Part shown: in pieces, positions 50,685 to 59,714 of the stretch | Numbering within the stretch: position 1 is the first letter of the stretch | Layout: each line of letters starts with the position of its first letter | Assembly (NCBI GenBank): GCA_002395925.1 | Contig: DGVM01000043.1 | Span: forward strand, 1 to 62,368 | DNA from: Bacteroidales bacterium UBA4284 | Lineage (GTDB): Bacteria; Bacteroidota; Bacteroidia; Bacteroidales; UBA932 | Reading direction: 5' to 3' | DNA length: 62,368 bases | Position numbers and translations under genes: made by a program | The notes under the pieces: model-generated | What the model was told of the DNA's origin: nothing | Seen by the model: only the letters and a program-made list of their open reading frames with translations | The model's database searches: none

Positions 50685-53153
50685 TTAAATGCTTCCGTTC
50701 CAGCCGTCAAGTGTCAAAGTAGCCGCTGCGGAGCCCCCCGGTATGCGGCAGCTTATGCGGCGGCTCTCGCCGGGGAGCAGCGAAACGAAATTGTCCGACC
50801 AAAGAACGCCCGGGATGAGCTGTCCGTCAGCGTCTTTTGCCTTCAGGATGTTCTGATACGCCACCACGTCCGAGTCGTTGGACAGCAGTATGTCGAATCC
50901 TCCTTCCACGGCCTCGGCGTTCATGCTCAGGGTAGCATGGGGGAGTCTGCTCACGAACGACAGGTCTGCATGCTTTCCGATGGGCGTGACATACCAGTTG
51001 GCCTTGTCCCAAAGGTATTCGTTGCCATTTTCGGGGAGACAGTAGAAGTTGCTTGCTACGAGCGTGTCGTCGCTGTCGCGAAGCTCGAGCGAGACAAAGC
51101 ACGGACCTTTTACGCCTTCGAAGACCTTGGCAGGTCTGCGTTGTTCGAAAACATGCTGCTTGCGGACTGTGCGGATTTCTTTGGAGTCGGGGCCATATAC
51201 CTTCATGACGGCGGTAAGGGTGCTGTCGGGAAGGGCGTCGTTGACGGCCCATACGGCATGGTCGGCATAATTATATACCAGCTGCAGGGGCGCGCAGGCC
51301 TTCTTGGTGCCGAAATACCCGGCGGTAGGCACCAGGTACCAGTCGTAAAGCTGCCAATACAGTGAAGGCCAGGCAGAATTGAGCATCCACTGGACGATGC
51401 CCGTAGTGTGCGGCACGTTGCAGCGGAAGGCTTCGAACATGGAACGGGTGGCGTCGTAATCGAGGGCGTGGGCCTTGCGTACAAAGTCCTCGAAGCCCTC
51501 CGGAGCGCCGTAGATGCCTGTCATGGCCTCCAGCTCTGCGCGTGTGGAGTTCATGTCGGTAGATGAGGCCGTGCAATGGAAATCCCAGTTGCCGTCCAGC
51601 GGCCACAGATGGTCGGAACCGACGATGCGGCGTACGGATTCAGCCTGGGGGATGTTCATTCCTACGCTGGTTTCGGTGTTGAATCCGAACGCGCCGCCGA
51701 GTCTGGTGTCGAGATACCAGTAGTCGGGGCCTACATATTCGTAAGGGCCGGCCATTTTGGTGCCGGAAGGACCGCTGAGCACGCTGGTCCCCCTCTTTGC
51801 GGAACAGATGTAGGGCCTGTAGTCAAGCTCCTTGTACAGGGCGAGATAGCCCTCTTCGAGCCTTGGGTTGGGGATGCAGTCGCTGCCTGTAAGCCAGCCG
51901 ATTACGCATGGATGGTTGCGCAGGCGCGTCACCTGGTCGCGGAAGTAGCGCAGGGCCAGCTTCTCCTCTTCGGGGGTGTTGATGCAACCGTATGGAGGCA
52001 CCTCGGGGAACCCGCAGTAGGACTGCCATTCCCATTGGCAGCTGAACCCTGCCAGGGCGAGGATTCCAAGGCTGTCGCAGCAGTCGTACACCGTGTCGTC
52101 CTTGCCCCAGATGTTCTCGAAACGTATGCAGTTGAGCCCCATGTCGGCTGCGAATTCGACTTGCTTGCGTATGCCTGCACGGGTGTCCTGCTGAAAGATG
52201 TCGTCGGTCCAGCCGCCAGCCTTGAGGAGCAGCGGGCGCCCGTTGAGCTTGAAGAGGCGATGCCCTTCGGCGTCGATTTCGGATTCTATGCTGCGTATCC
52301 CGAAGCGCACGGACTTCCTGTGCGAAATCTTGCCATCGACGGCAAAACTCGCAGTCATGCGGTACAGCTCGGGCGTGCCCATTTCGCGCGTCCACCAGAT
52401 ACGAGGGTTCGAGACATGCATGGGTACGGTGACGATTGTGCTCTGCCCTGCTTCGAGGGATACGGGTTCGCAGAAGCTGCCTGCCTCGCAAGTCCCCGAC
52501 ACGCTTCCCCGGACGGCGGCGCCGCTCCGGTTGACCAGCGTCACGCTCACGCTGAGGTCGGCTTCGCTGAGGTCGGAAGTGTCCAGCAGCGGCTTTACGA
52601 ATACGTCCTGCACCTGTACGTCGGGCGTGGAAATCAATTCCACCGTTCCAAGTATGCCCATGCTCTCATCGACCGGCCGGGGGTTCCAATCCACGTAGCC
52701 TGTGTTGAGGCTTGCCTGGGGCGCACGGTGTACCTTGACGGTCAGCTCGCTGTTCATTCCTGCGAGGCCGGTGACGTCGAATTCCCTTACTGCGAAGGGG
52801 CCGACGGTGGTGTCGGACGACGCTATGAGGGTTCCGTTGACAAAGATGTCGGTGGAATACCCCACTCCATTGAAACGCAGGATGTTATGCTTGCCGCGAG
52901 GAGCGTTGAAGCGGGTGCTGAATATCCAGGGCTTTTCGTAGGCCGAACGGTCGAGCGACTCGTAGTTCCTCTGTTCCAGAGGCGCCGTTCCGAGTGCGCC
53001 TGCCTCGTTGAGGGCTCCGGCCACCGTGCAGGGAACCTGTACGGAAAAACTCTCCTCGGACCCTTCCTGCCGCAATGTCCAGGTCTCGAAACTGCCTTGA
53101 CGACAGCAAGAAGCGGCGGCAATTATTACAAGAATCAGTACGTATCGTTTCAT
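50685..53153 (-). CDS. GH2 exo-beta-glucosaminidase/mannosidase-like lipoprotein
   Basis: An 822-aa protein with a lipobox-type head (AAASCCRQG). Jelly-roll (about 25-180), two Ig-like domains, and a TIM barrel from about 300. The acid/base site is WLTGSD (Asp 425) rather than the usual NE pair, and the nucleophile fits Glu 494 in GFNTET. As I recall, Asp in this place marks the exo-beta-D-glucosaminidase (CsxA) subgroup of GH2. It probably takes glucosamine or a like sugar from an amino-glycan. It overlaps the ROK gene by 4 bases; the propeller lipoprotein follows. Confidence 0.85.
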   Translation of the reverse strand: MKRYVLILVIIAAASCCRQGSFETWTLRQEGSEESFSVQVPCTVAGALNEAGALGTAPLEQRNYESLDRSAYEKPWIFSTRFNAPRGKHNILRFNGVGYSTDIFVNGTLIASSDTTVGPFAVREFDVTGLAGMNSELTVKVHRAPQASLNTGYVDWNPRPVDESMGILGTVELISTPDVQVQDVFVKPLLDTSDLSEADLSVSVTLVNRSGAAVRGSVSGTCEAGSFCEPVSLEAGQSTIVTVPMHVSNPRIWWTREMGTPELYRMTASFAVDGKISHRKSVRFGIRSIESEIDAEGHRLFKLNGRPLLLKAGGWTDDIFQQDTRAGIRKQVEFAADMGLNCIRFENIWGKDDTVYDCCDSLGILALAGFSCQWEWQSYCGFPEVPPYGCINTPEEEKLALRYFRDQVTRLRNHPCVIGWLTGSDCIPNPRLEEGYLALYKELDYRPYICSAKRGTSVLSGPSGTKMAGPYEYVGPDYWYLDTRLGGAFGFNTETSVGMNIPQAESVRRIVGSDHLWPLDGNWDFHCTASSTDMNSTRAELEAMTGIYGAPEGFEDFVRKAHALDYDATRSMFEAFRCNVPHTTGIVQWMLNSAWPSLYWQLYDWYLVPTAGYFGTKKACAPLQLVYNYADHAVWAVNDALPDSTLTAVMKVYGPDSKEIRTVRKQHVFEQRRPAKVFEGVKGPCFVSLELRDSDDTLVASNFYCLPENGNEYLWDKANWYVTPIGKHADLSFVSRLPHATLSMNAEAVEGGFDILLSNDSDVVAYQNILKAKDADGQLIPGVLWSDNFVSLLPGESRRISCRIPGGSAAATLTLDGWNGSI

Positions 53154-53986
53154 GATTCGACAGTTTTAAGCAGTGATGCGCCGAGCAGAGCCATTTCTTC
53201 TCCCGGCATATATAGGATACGGAGGCGCTCCAGTACATGAGGGTACAGGAAATTCGCCTTCAAGGTGCGCTCCATTGCGTCCTTGAAGCAGGGGGCCGTG
53301 TACGTTATGCCTCCGCCGAAGACAATGCAGTCGGGGTCGTATGCATAAAGCACCAGAGTAAGCAGATTGCCAAGATGGAATCCGAAGCGTTCGAAGAAGT
53401 CGAGCGCGTCGGGCCGGCCGGCTTCTGCTGCGGCCACTGCTTCCCGGCTGCTCCAGCCTTCGGTCTCGAAGAACTTCTTGGAGCAGAACGCTTCGTAATC
53501 CTTGCCGTTGTAAGGTACGGAGCATAGTTCGCCGGCGCCGCAGTTGGAGCCGCACATCAGCTTTCCATCGACCACAATGCCGATTCCGGTGCCGGTTCCG
53601 AGGGTTATGCCGACCACGATGTCCTTGGGCCCTTCGACCGTGGCCGCGGCTCCGAGGGCAAAGCAGTTGGCGTCGTTGTTTACCGATACGGGGATTCCGA
53701 ATCGCTGCTCAAGGTATTCTTTTAGATGCACTTCCGTCCACGAGGGGATGTTGGCGGCGTTGTAAACGATACCCTTTTCTGCATCGACCAGAGTTGGAAC
53801 TCCGATTCCGATGCTGCTTACTTCCGGGGTCAGCACCGCGGCAATCTTGTCGGAGAGATAAGTCAGGGTTTCCTGTAGCGACGCGCCCTGCGGGAAAGAG
53901 GGTACGCTTGTGCGGCTTGTAATTTCGGTCCCTTTTACAAGGCCGAAGTTAAGAGTCGTTCCGCCTATGTCTATTCCAAGTAACAT
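53150..53986 (-). CDS. ROK-family sugar kinase
   Basis: A 278-aa protein: LLGIDIGGTTLNFGLV (phosphate loop), VSVNNDANCFALG (catalytic Asp in NDAN), GITLGTGTGIGIV. The usual ROK zinc site (CxCGxxGCxE) is missing; in its place is CGAGELCSVPYNG. It likely phosphorylates a hexose or amino sugar freed by the GH2 enzyme beside it (inference). The ATG at 53986 is used; the open frame begins at a TTG 15 bases earlier. Confidence 0.88.
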   Translation of the reverse strand: MLLGIDIGGTTLNFGLVKGTEITSRTSVPSFPQGASLQETLTYLSDKIAAVLTPEVSSIGIGVPTLVDAEKGIVYNAANIPSWTEVHLKEYLEQRFGIPVSVNNDANCFALGAAATVEGPKDIVVGITLGTGTGIGIVVDGKLMCGSNCGAGELCSVPYNGKDYEAFCSKKFFETEGWSSREAVAAAEAGRPDALDFFERFGFHLGNLLTLVLYAYDPDCIVFGGGITYTAPCFKDAMERTLKANFLYPHVLERLRILYMPGEEMALLGASLLKTVES

Positions 53987-54005
53987 TCTGTTTGCAATCA
54001 ATCGG

Positions 54006-55958
54006 TTACAGCCCCTCGAAGTGGAGTTTGTAGATTTTGCTGGTTTCGTCGTCGCCTATCCAGATGCAGCTGCCTGCCCGGTCCACGCAAAGCCCCTCGC
54101 CGTTGGCTATGAAGGGTATGGGGTAACTGAGTATGACCTCTCCGTCGGTGTTGCAAAGGTATAGTTTGAACTTGAAGCTGTCCACGATCCACAGAAAACC
54201 CGTAGAGGCGTCGTAGAAAAGGTCCGCGATTTCGGAAGTGTTCTGCAGGTCCTTGCGGGACAGTATTCCTTTAGCGGGCGAATAGTGTATGAGCTGGATG
54301 GGCTTGTACTGGTTGCCCAGCAGCAGTGTGCCGTCGCGGAACCATGCTACGCCCTCCAGACCGTGGTTGGTGTCGAACGCTATATCCTTGAGGGTGAGGA
54401 TGGTTTCTGCTTTGTCGTAGGACGGGGCGGCGAGACGGCAGAGCTCCTGACGGCCCTCTACCACATAATACACGTCGCCGCTTGCCGGATCGACGGTTAC
54501 ACCCTCGCAGTCGAGCCAGTCCTTGTTTATGCTCCAGAAAGCTTTTGTCTCTCCGGAAGGGGAGACGCTCCAGATGCCGTTTTCGTCGGAAGCCGCGAGC
54601 CAGCCTTCGCCTGCGGGGTTGGGGCAGAGACCGGAAATTTCCTTGACGGCGGTCTGTACGGTGGCTTCGACCCCGCTCATCACGGGACGGTAGCGGACGG
54701 CTTTCTTGAAGTCTTCCCAGCGGTAGTACGGGCCGCCGGGGAGCAGCATCGTAGTGGCCTCGCGCTCGTTGATGTAGAATTTCACCAGCACTTCGCCGGC
54801 TTTGTTGCGGTAGAATACCATCTGCAGATTGCCGGCAAACGGGGTGTAAAGATAGCTGCGCCAGCCCTTTATGGTCTCGGCCGTGCGCCTTTCGGCGATG
54901 CCGCGTATCCCGATTCTCGAGCAGAATGCAAGCAGCTGATAGTCGTGTCCGAAGCGAAGGTCGGCGCAGACGTTGCCGCCGTCGATGGCTTCTTCGGCCT
55001 TGTCTATCACGTCGTCGAGCAAGTGTTCTTCCAGCTCCATCCTCTCGTCGCCGAATTCAATTGAGTTGCACTGGCGCATGTACATGTTGAGGCCCGTGTT
55101 TTCTGCGTACCAGTAGCGGTCCTCTTCTGTCAGGCATCGCAGCATATAGTCGTCAAGGTCCCAGGAACCGCATATGCAGGCCATGTAAATATAGGCGTTG
55201 AGCAGTTTTACCGGGTCTCCGATGATGCGACGGGCGGCGGCCGGATCGTTGAACATGCGGGCTATGAAGGCTGCCGTATCGGGATTGTGCGCCTTCTTGT
55301 GTGCCTTGATGAGCTTGCCGGCCTCGTCTTTTATGCGTTTGGAATCGTTGGTGCTGTAGATAATCTGTATGGTTTTGCCGCAGTCCCACCATACGTCCAG
55401 CTTGGGAGAGCGGCTCAGCAATTCTCCGGTAAAGGCCGCCATGCTGACGATGCAGCGTTGGGTCATGCTGGAACCGGCACGTACCTTCATGCGTTTTTTG
55501 TCTCCGAACACGGTTTTACGGTACTTGGAGTACATGCGGCCGGCAATCTGGCGGTGCTCCAGCGCACCCCTGCGGGTAAGACGTCCGTCCATGCCGTTGT
55601 GCAGGCGGATTATCTCGTCGATGCGGTCCAGGGACGCCTCTCCGTCGGGCGTCAGCAGACCGGCCTGCCGGGCGAGGGTGAATTTCTCCTGTACCAGCGG
55701 ATAGGATTTGCCGGACCAGTCGGAGCGTGAGCCATGACGTCCGTAGTGGCTGATATAGAATGGCTTGAAACCTTTTGGAACAGGTGTTTCGGCAGTCGGA
55801 AGATACTCGTAGGGGGTAGAATTGACTCCTGTCCGGAAAATGTTTTCCCGCAGGTCCTGAAGAATCTGGGGGTCGGGGGAATCTTTTTTGTCTTGTCCTG
55901 TCGCTGCCAGGCTGCAGAATAGCGCAAGGGTGAGTGTCAGCAGGGTTTTCTTAAACAT
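54006..55958 (-). CDS. Histidine phosphatase fused to an SdiA-regulated-type propeller
   Basis: A 650-aa exported protein (signal peptide to about 21). Residues 60-425 are a histidine acid phosphatase (MINPP/phytase-like clade) with HYGRHGSRS (catalytic RHGxR at 74-78) and LRFGHDYQLL (proton donor His-Asp at 338-339). Residues about 436-650 are a beta-propeller-like unit (KEISGLCPNPAGEGW, LDCEGVTVDPASGDVYYV, HGLEGVAWFRDG, IADLFYDASTGFLWIVDS) that matches the lipoprotein at 49893. First gene of a four-gene operon. The usual family length is about 400-450, so the propeller is an addition. The substrate may be an inositol or sugar phosphate. Confidence 0.85.
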   Translation of the reverse strand: MFKKTLLTLTLALFCSLAATGQDKKDSPDPQILQDLRENIFRTGVNSTPYEYLPTAETPVPKGFKPFYISHYGRHGSRSDWSGKSYPLVQEKFTLARQAGLLTPDGEASLDRIDEIIRLHNGMDGRLTRRGALEHRQIAGRMYSKYRKTVFGDKKRMKVRAGSSMTQRCIVSMAAFTGELLSRSPKLDVWWDCGKTIQIIYSTNDSKRIKDEAGKLIKAHKKAHNPDTAAFIARMFNDPAAARRIIGDPVKLLNAYIYMACICGSWDLDDYMLRCLTEEDRYWYAENTGLNMYMRQCNSIEFGDERMELEEHLLDDVIDKAEEAIDGGNVCADLRFGHDYQLLAFCSRIGIRGIAERRTAETIKGWRSYLYTPFAGNLQMVFYRNKAGEVLVKFYINEREATTMLLPGGPYYRWEDFKKAVRYRPVMSGVEATVQTAVKEISGLCPNPAGEGWLAASDENGIWSVSPSGETKAFWSINKDWLDCEGVTVDPASGDVYYVVEGRQELCRLAAPSYDKAETILTLKDIAFDTNHGLEGVAWFRDGTLLLGNQYKPIQLIHYSPAKGILSRKDLQNTSEIADLFYDASTGFLWIVDSFKFKLYLCNTDGEVILSYPIPFIANGEGLCVDRAGSCIWIGDDETSKIYKLHFEGL

Positions 55959-55962
55959 TCTG

Positions 55963-55969
55963 CAAGATA
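55963..55969 (-). promoter_or_regulatory. Weak -7 box TATCTTG close to the phosphatase start
   Basis: It lacks one T of the consensus and lies 4 bases before the ATG at 55958, so the mRNA would be leaderless if it is used. Confidence 0.3.
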
Positions 55970-56074
55970 AGAAGTTGTTTAAATTTTATCGACTTCAATC
56001 TTTATGGTCAATTTTTGTTCTTTTTGACGCAGTCATCAGTTACATAGTACCCTCTATGCTCCTTCAGACTGCAA

Positions 56075-56082
56075 CAAAAATA
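56075..56082 (-). promoter_or_regulatory. -7 box TATTTTTG upstream of the phosphatase operon
   Basis: A perfect match, 116 bases before the ATG at 55958; it gives a long leader. The rest of 55959-56157 is AT-rich with no gene. Confidence 0.5.
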
Positions 56083-56157
56083 ACTAAAAATTCCCTAATA
56101 AAACTTTTTGTCATTAAAACTTAAACAACTTCTAAGAAAAATCCCGGAAATATGCTG

Positions 56158-57114
56158 CTATTTACCGTCCCTTTCGAGTTTCCGGCGCAGTTCCCAGCTG
56201 TTGAACAGGTTCTGCCAGATTGCGTAAAGTCCGCCTGCAACTGCGGTCACCGGAGTCATGTAATTGTAGCCGAGCCAGATGAGGAAACCCGTGTTCTTCT
56301 GGCCGAGAGCCTGGCCTGCGGTTATCTTGTCCTGGGGACGTTTGCAGATATGCCGTCCCACGAAGAACTGCAGGGCGCAGCAGAAGAGCGAAACGAGTAC
56401 GATGAGCACTATTGTTCCCATGGTCAATTTGCTGATTACCAGCGCTCTGGTTGCGAGTATCATGGCCATTGTAAGGCAGATTCCCCAGATGTAGAAAGAA
56501 TAGGCGCTGATGCGCATAAGCTTGCGCTGGAGCCGGTGTGTCGTGTACCGTACAAGCCATGCCAGAAGCGCCGGCAGCACCAGCACCGGGAAGACTTTGA
56601 GCGCGAGATGCCATACGTAGGTCCAGAACCCCAGGTCGGAAGACGGATTTACGAAAGGAATGGCGACAGGGATGAGGAGGGTGGCGGCGAAATTGGTCAG
56701 GGTGACGTATGTTACTGCCCCGGCAATGGACCCTCCGAGCTTCTCCGTTACTACTCCGGAGGCTGCTGCGGCAGGACAGATGAGGCAGAGCATGGCACAT
56801 TCGACGAGAATGCGCGCGCTTCCATGCGGCACCCTGACTGCAAGTGCGGTGAGTCCCAGGAAGGAAAGGATCTGGAACAGCAGCGCTATGGCATGCCATC
56901 GGCCCGGCTTGAGGTCGTGGGGAGAAATCTTTACGAACTGGAAAAACAGCAGTACGCCGATGAGGGCGCGCTGGCCTTCGGAAACTATGCTGTGGAGCGT
57001 GTGTCCCCATGCATGCAGAGGCGTGGCCTTGAGGTACAGTAGATATATACATACGCCCGTCACAAGTGCCGCAGGGAGCATCCACTCCTGGATTATTTTG
57101 GATAATCTGCTCAA
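56158..57114 (-). CDS. BASS-family transporter (bile acid:sodium symporter type)
   Basis: A 318-aa protein with about nine or ten membrane segments. LLFFQFVKISP, CAMLCLICPAAAASGVVTEKLGG and a late ALGQKNTGFLIWL follow the BASS fold with its crossed helices. It could move a sulfonated or carboxylated organic acid; bile acid is not implied. I take TTG 57114, since the box at 57123-57130 rules out anything earlier; the ATG at 57081 is the other choice (307 aa), but would cut into the first helix. Confidence 0.82.
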   Translation of the reverse strand: MSRLSKIIQEWMLPAALVTGVCIYLLYLKATPLHAWGHTLHSIVSEGQRALIGVLLFFQFVKISPHDLKPGRWHAIALLFQILSFLGLTALAVRVPHGSARILVECAMLCLICPAAAASGVVTEKLGGSIAGAVTYVTLTNFAATLLIPVAIPFVNPSSDLGFWTYVWHLALKVFPVLVLPALLAWLVRYTTHRLQRKLMRISAYSFYIWGICLTMAMILATRALVISKLTMGTIVLIVLVSLFCCALQFFVGRHICKRPQDKITAGQALGQKNTGFLIWLGYNYMTPVTAVAGGLYAIWQNLFNSWELRRKLERDGK

Positions 57115-57122
57115 AACGGGCG

Positions 57123-57130
57123 CAAAAATA
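57123..57130 (-). promoter_or_regulatory. -7 box TATTTTTG for the BASS-type transporter
   Basis: A perfect match; the proposed TTG start follows after 8 bases, the ATG after 41. Confidence 0.5.
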
Positions 57131-57229
57131 CTCTTTTTTGCCAAGCCGTGCAAGTCCGTAGCCGGGACAGTTTGTCAGTGCCGCTTGCGTGGACCGGATT
57201 TTGCAGAAAAACAGGCAAATTATCACGAA

Positions 57230-58018
57230 ATGGGAGCATTCAAATGGCTGGCCGGACTGCTCGGATGGGCGTCCATGGGCCCCATCGGCGGCCTTCTTGG
57301 CTATTTTGCCGGAGTTATAGTTGAGAATACCCTCAGCGCCATGCGTCAGCCCCGCGAAGGCGGAGGTTCCGTCCACATGGGCACGGAATCATCTTCCGGT
57401 ACGTATCAGAGCGGTCGAGGCTACAGCGCCACCGAACAGCGCAACAGTTTCTTCCTGAGCCTGCTGGTCCTTTCGTCGGCGGTCATGAGGGCCGACGGCC
57501 GTACCACCTCCCAGGAGACCAGGTTCGTACTCGACTTCATACGCAGCAACTTTGGCCTCCAGGCGGTTCCCGAGGCCGAGCGCGTGCTGAGGGATCTGGA
57601 AGGAAAGAATCTCAACATCTACGAGGTCGGCGGGCAGATTGCGGCAAACATGAATTACTCCCAGCGTCTGCAACTGTTCCACTACCTCACCAGGATTGCG
57701 AGTTCCGACGGATCGTTCAGCAAGCAGGAAAAAGAGGTGCTGGAGGCGATAGGTGTTGCCATGCGGCTTACTTCCGGCGACGTTTCTTCCGTCATCGCCA
57801 TGTTCTACAGTGATTCCGATTCCGCCTATGCAGTGCTGGAGATTTCGCCTTCCGCCACCGACGACGAGGTCAAGAGCGCGTACCGGCGCATGGCGATGAA
57901 GAATCATCCCGACAAGGTCGCCACCCTTGGGCCCGAAGTGCAGAAAGCCGCCGCGGAGAAGTTCCGCCAGATTCAGGAGGCCTACGAAAGCATCAAGCGT
58001 CAGAGGGGGATGGAATGA
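57230..58018 (+). CDS. TerB/DjlA-like protein with C-terminal J domain
   Basis: A 262-aa protein. A short Gly-rich hydrophobic head (about 1-30: WLAGLLGWASMGPIGGLLGYFAG), a Ser/Gly linker, a TerB-like helical domain (about 65-180: AVMRADGRTTSQETRFVLDF, RIASSDGSFSKQEKEVLEAI), and a DnaJ domain at the end (AYAVLEISPSATDDEVKSAYRRMAMKNHPDK) with HPD. It fits the DjlA co-chaperone layout. It overlaps miaA by 26 bases, tail to tail. Confidence 0.9.
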   Translation: MGAFKWLAGLLGWASMGPIGGLLGYFAGVIVENTLSAMRQPREGGGSVHMGTESSSGTYQSGRGYSATEQRNSFFLSLLVLSSAVMRADGRTTSQETRFVLDFIRSNFGLQAVPEAERVLRDLEGKNLNIYEVGGQIAANMNYSQRLQLFHYLTRIASSDGSFSKQEKEVLEAIGVAMRLTSGDVSSVIAMFYSDSDSAYAVLEISPSATDDEVKSAYRRMAMKNHPDKVATLGPEVQKAAAEKFRQIQEAYESIKRQRGME

Positions 58019-58823
58019 GGTAATTCTCCACATCCACCCAGTGGATACGGACTCCCGACCTCTCCATGCCGCGGAACCAGGTCATCTGGCGTTTTGCGAA
58101 CTGATGAATCGCCGTAGCGAGACGTTCGCGCATGGTGGCGTAGTCTATTTCTTCTAGATTGTACTGAGTAACGTATTTATACTCAAGGCCGTAGCTGATA
58201 AGGGTCTGTGCGCTGACGCCGCTCTGAAGCAAGCCGCGGATTTCGTCTGTCATGCCCTCCTGCAGACGTGCGTCCAGCCGTGCGTCGATGCGTGCGTTGC
58301 GCACTTCGCGCGATACCAGGGTGCCTATGAAGAAAGTCTTAGGGGCGTTCCCGACCGGTTCTTCCCTTTTGGCACTCAGGGGCTTGCCGTTGCGGAAATC
58401 GTAACTGCCGGTGACGGCATTGATGTAAAGTCCGGTGCCTCCGCAGAGTATGGGAATTCCGCCGCGGGCGCGTATGTCGTCGTAAGCCTGTGCAAAGTCC
58501 TGGCAGAAGCGGTAGGCGTTGTACTGGGTACCCGGTTCGACTATGTCGATGAGGTGGTGGGGGATGTCTCCGTACTCGCTGAGGTCTTTGCCGGTGCCTA
58601 TGTCCATGCGCCGGTAAACCTGACGGGAGTCTGCCGATATGATTTCCGCTTTTCCTCCCAGCCTGCGGGCGAGGTCAACGGCCAGGTGTGTCTTTCCCGA
58701 TGCCGTCGGCCCGAGTACGCATATCAGTTCCACGCTGCCGTCCCGCAGCTGCCCGCGGAGGGCGTCGATGTCGATTTTTTCGGGCTCCGGCAGAGCCGCA
58801 AGCAGGTCCTTGACTTTTGGCAT
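57993..58823 (-). CDS. miaA: tRNA dimethylallyltransferase
   Basis: A 276-aa enzyme that adds dimethylallyl to A37 of tRNAs reading UNN codons. GPTASGKTHLAVDLA (P-loop), ISADSRQVYRRMDIGTGK, GIPILCGGTGLYI and FAKRQMTWFRG are all in place. The start is ATG 58823; a GTG six codons upstream is possible. The 3' end overlaps the DnaJ-type gene on the other strand by 26 bases. Confidence 0.95.
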   Translation of the reverse strand: MPKVKDLLAALPEPEKIDIDALRGQLRDGSVELICVLGPTASGKTHLAVDLARRLGGKAEIISADSRQVYRRMDIGTGKDLSEYGDIPHHLIDIVEPGTQYNAYRFCQDFAQAYDDIRARGGIPILCGGTGLYINAVTGSYDFRNGKPLSAKREEPVGNAPKTFFIGTLVSREVRNARIDARLDARLQEGMTDEIRGLLQSGVSAQTLISYGLEYKYVTQYNLEEIDYATMRERLATAIHQFAKRQMTWFRGMERSGVRIHWVDVENYLIPSPSDA

Positions 58824-58918
58824 TTCCTTAAATGTTGGCACTTGAATTCGGAACTTCGAATTTACGTAAAAACTATTGAATTTAAAAGTTCAACTGCCGA
58901 TAATCGTCTGTTTATTCT

Positions 58919-58926
58919 TAACTTTG
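58919..58926 (+). promoter_or_regulatory. -7 box TAACTTTG for the leader ORF and sprT-like gene
   Basis: A perfect match. The leader ORF ATG (58930) follows after 3 bases, the protease ATG after 44. Confidence 0.6.
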
Positions 58927-58929
58927 CAT

Positions 58930-58974
58930 ATGCTGCAGCGTCGCAATCCGAAACTTGAGATTCTTACCGAATGA
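58930..58974 (+). CDS. 14-codon leader ORF overlapping the SprT-like gene
   Basis: MLQRRNPKLEILTE, ending in TGA that overlaps the ATG of the protease gene (ATGA). Its ATG falls at the expected transcript start, so it should be leaderless. It is either a regulatory leader that couples translation into the protease gene, or the spare 5' part of the mRNA with a chance frame. Confidence 0.4.
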   Translation: MLQRRNPKLEILTE

Positions 58975-59714
58975 GGCCATCACAAGACTATCTGCTTCAT
59001 AAGTTTGACGAGTACAACGCTTTGATATTCAAAGGGGAGCTTCCCCGTGTGCCCATTATTCTCAGCAATGCCAAAGGATACATCGGCATACTGCGCTACA
59101 AGCGTCGCAGGCGCGGACTCTTCGGCGGGGAGCAACTGTACGACTTCCGCATCTTCATCAGCACCAGGCTCGACCTGCCCGAACAGGAGGTGCAGGATAC
59201 GCTCATCCATGAGATGATACACTATTACATAGGCCTGAAGGGGATACGTGACACTTCCGCGCACGGCCGGGTGTTCAGACAGCTCATGAATGACATCAAC
59301 TCCCGGTACGACAGGCATATAAGCATCTCGCACAAGAGCAACCCGCTCCAGCGCGAGGAGGCTGCGGACAAGAGCCCGAAGTTCCATGCGGTGGCTTTTG
59401 TGGAACTCAAGGACGGGCGCTTCGGTATCAGGGTCCTTCCCCGCATCGTGCAGCGCATTCTCGAGTACGACTGGGGCCTGCGCCACAGCGGTCAGGTGCG
59501 CTCAATCGTGTATTATCTTACCGTGGACCCTTATTTCAACCGTTTCCCCAGCTCGGCTGCGCTAAAGGTTTTCTTCGTTCCCAGCGAGGAGGCGCATGCC
59601 CATCTCGGCGGCGCTTCCCGGATAATTATCAAGGCGGGCAGAGTTACGTTCGAACCGTTAGAAGCAGATTCCGGCGCCGGCGCTTATTCCGATGTCCTTC
59701 AGGGCGATGCTTGA
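58971..59714 (+). CDS. SprT-like zinc metallopeptidase
   Basis: A 247-aa protein. LIHEMIHYYIGLKG has the HExxH zinc site, RVFRQLMNDIN follows, and the head YNALIFKGELPRVPIILSNAKG is the SprT start. The family includes Spartan-type proteases that cut DNA-protein cross-links; that role is not shown for this protein. The C-terminal half (about 150-247) is beta-rich and less known. Confidence 0.87.
   Translation: MRPSQDYLLHKFDEYNALIFKGELPRVPIILSNAKGYIGILRYKRRRRGLFGGEQLYDFRIFISTRLDLPEQEVQDTLIHEMIHYYIGLKGIRDTSAHGRVFRQLMNDINSRYDRHISISHKSNPLQREEAADKSPKFHAVAFVELKDGRFGIRVLPRIVQRILEYDWGLRHSGQVRSIVYYLTVDPYFNRFPSSAALKVFFVPSEEAHAHLGGASRIIIKAGRVTFEPLEADSGAGAYSDVLQGDA

Noticed and set aside
49932..51365. 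A 477-codon open frame opposite the propeller lipoprotein and GH2 genes
   Set aside because: Antisense shadow; spans two real genes.
51576..53240. A 554-codon open frame opposite the GH2 gene
   Set aside because: Antisense shadow.
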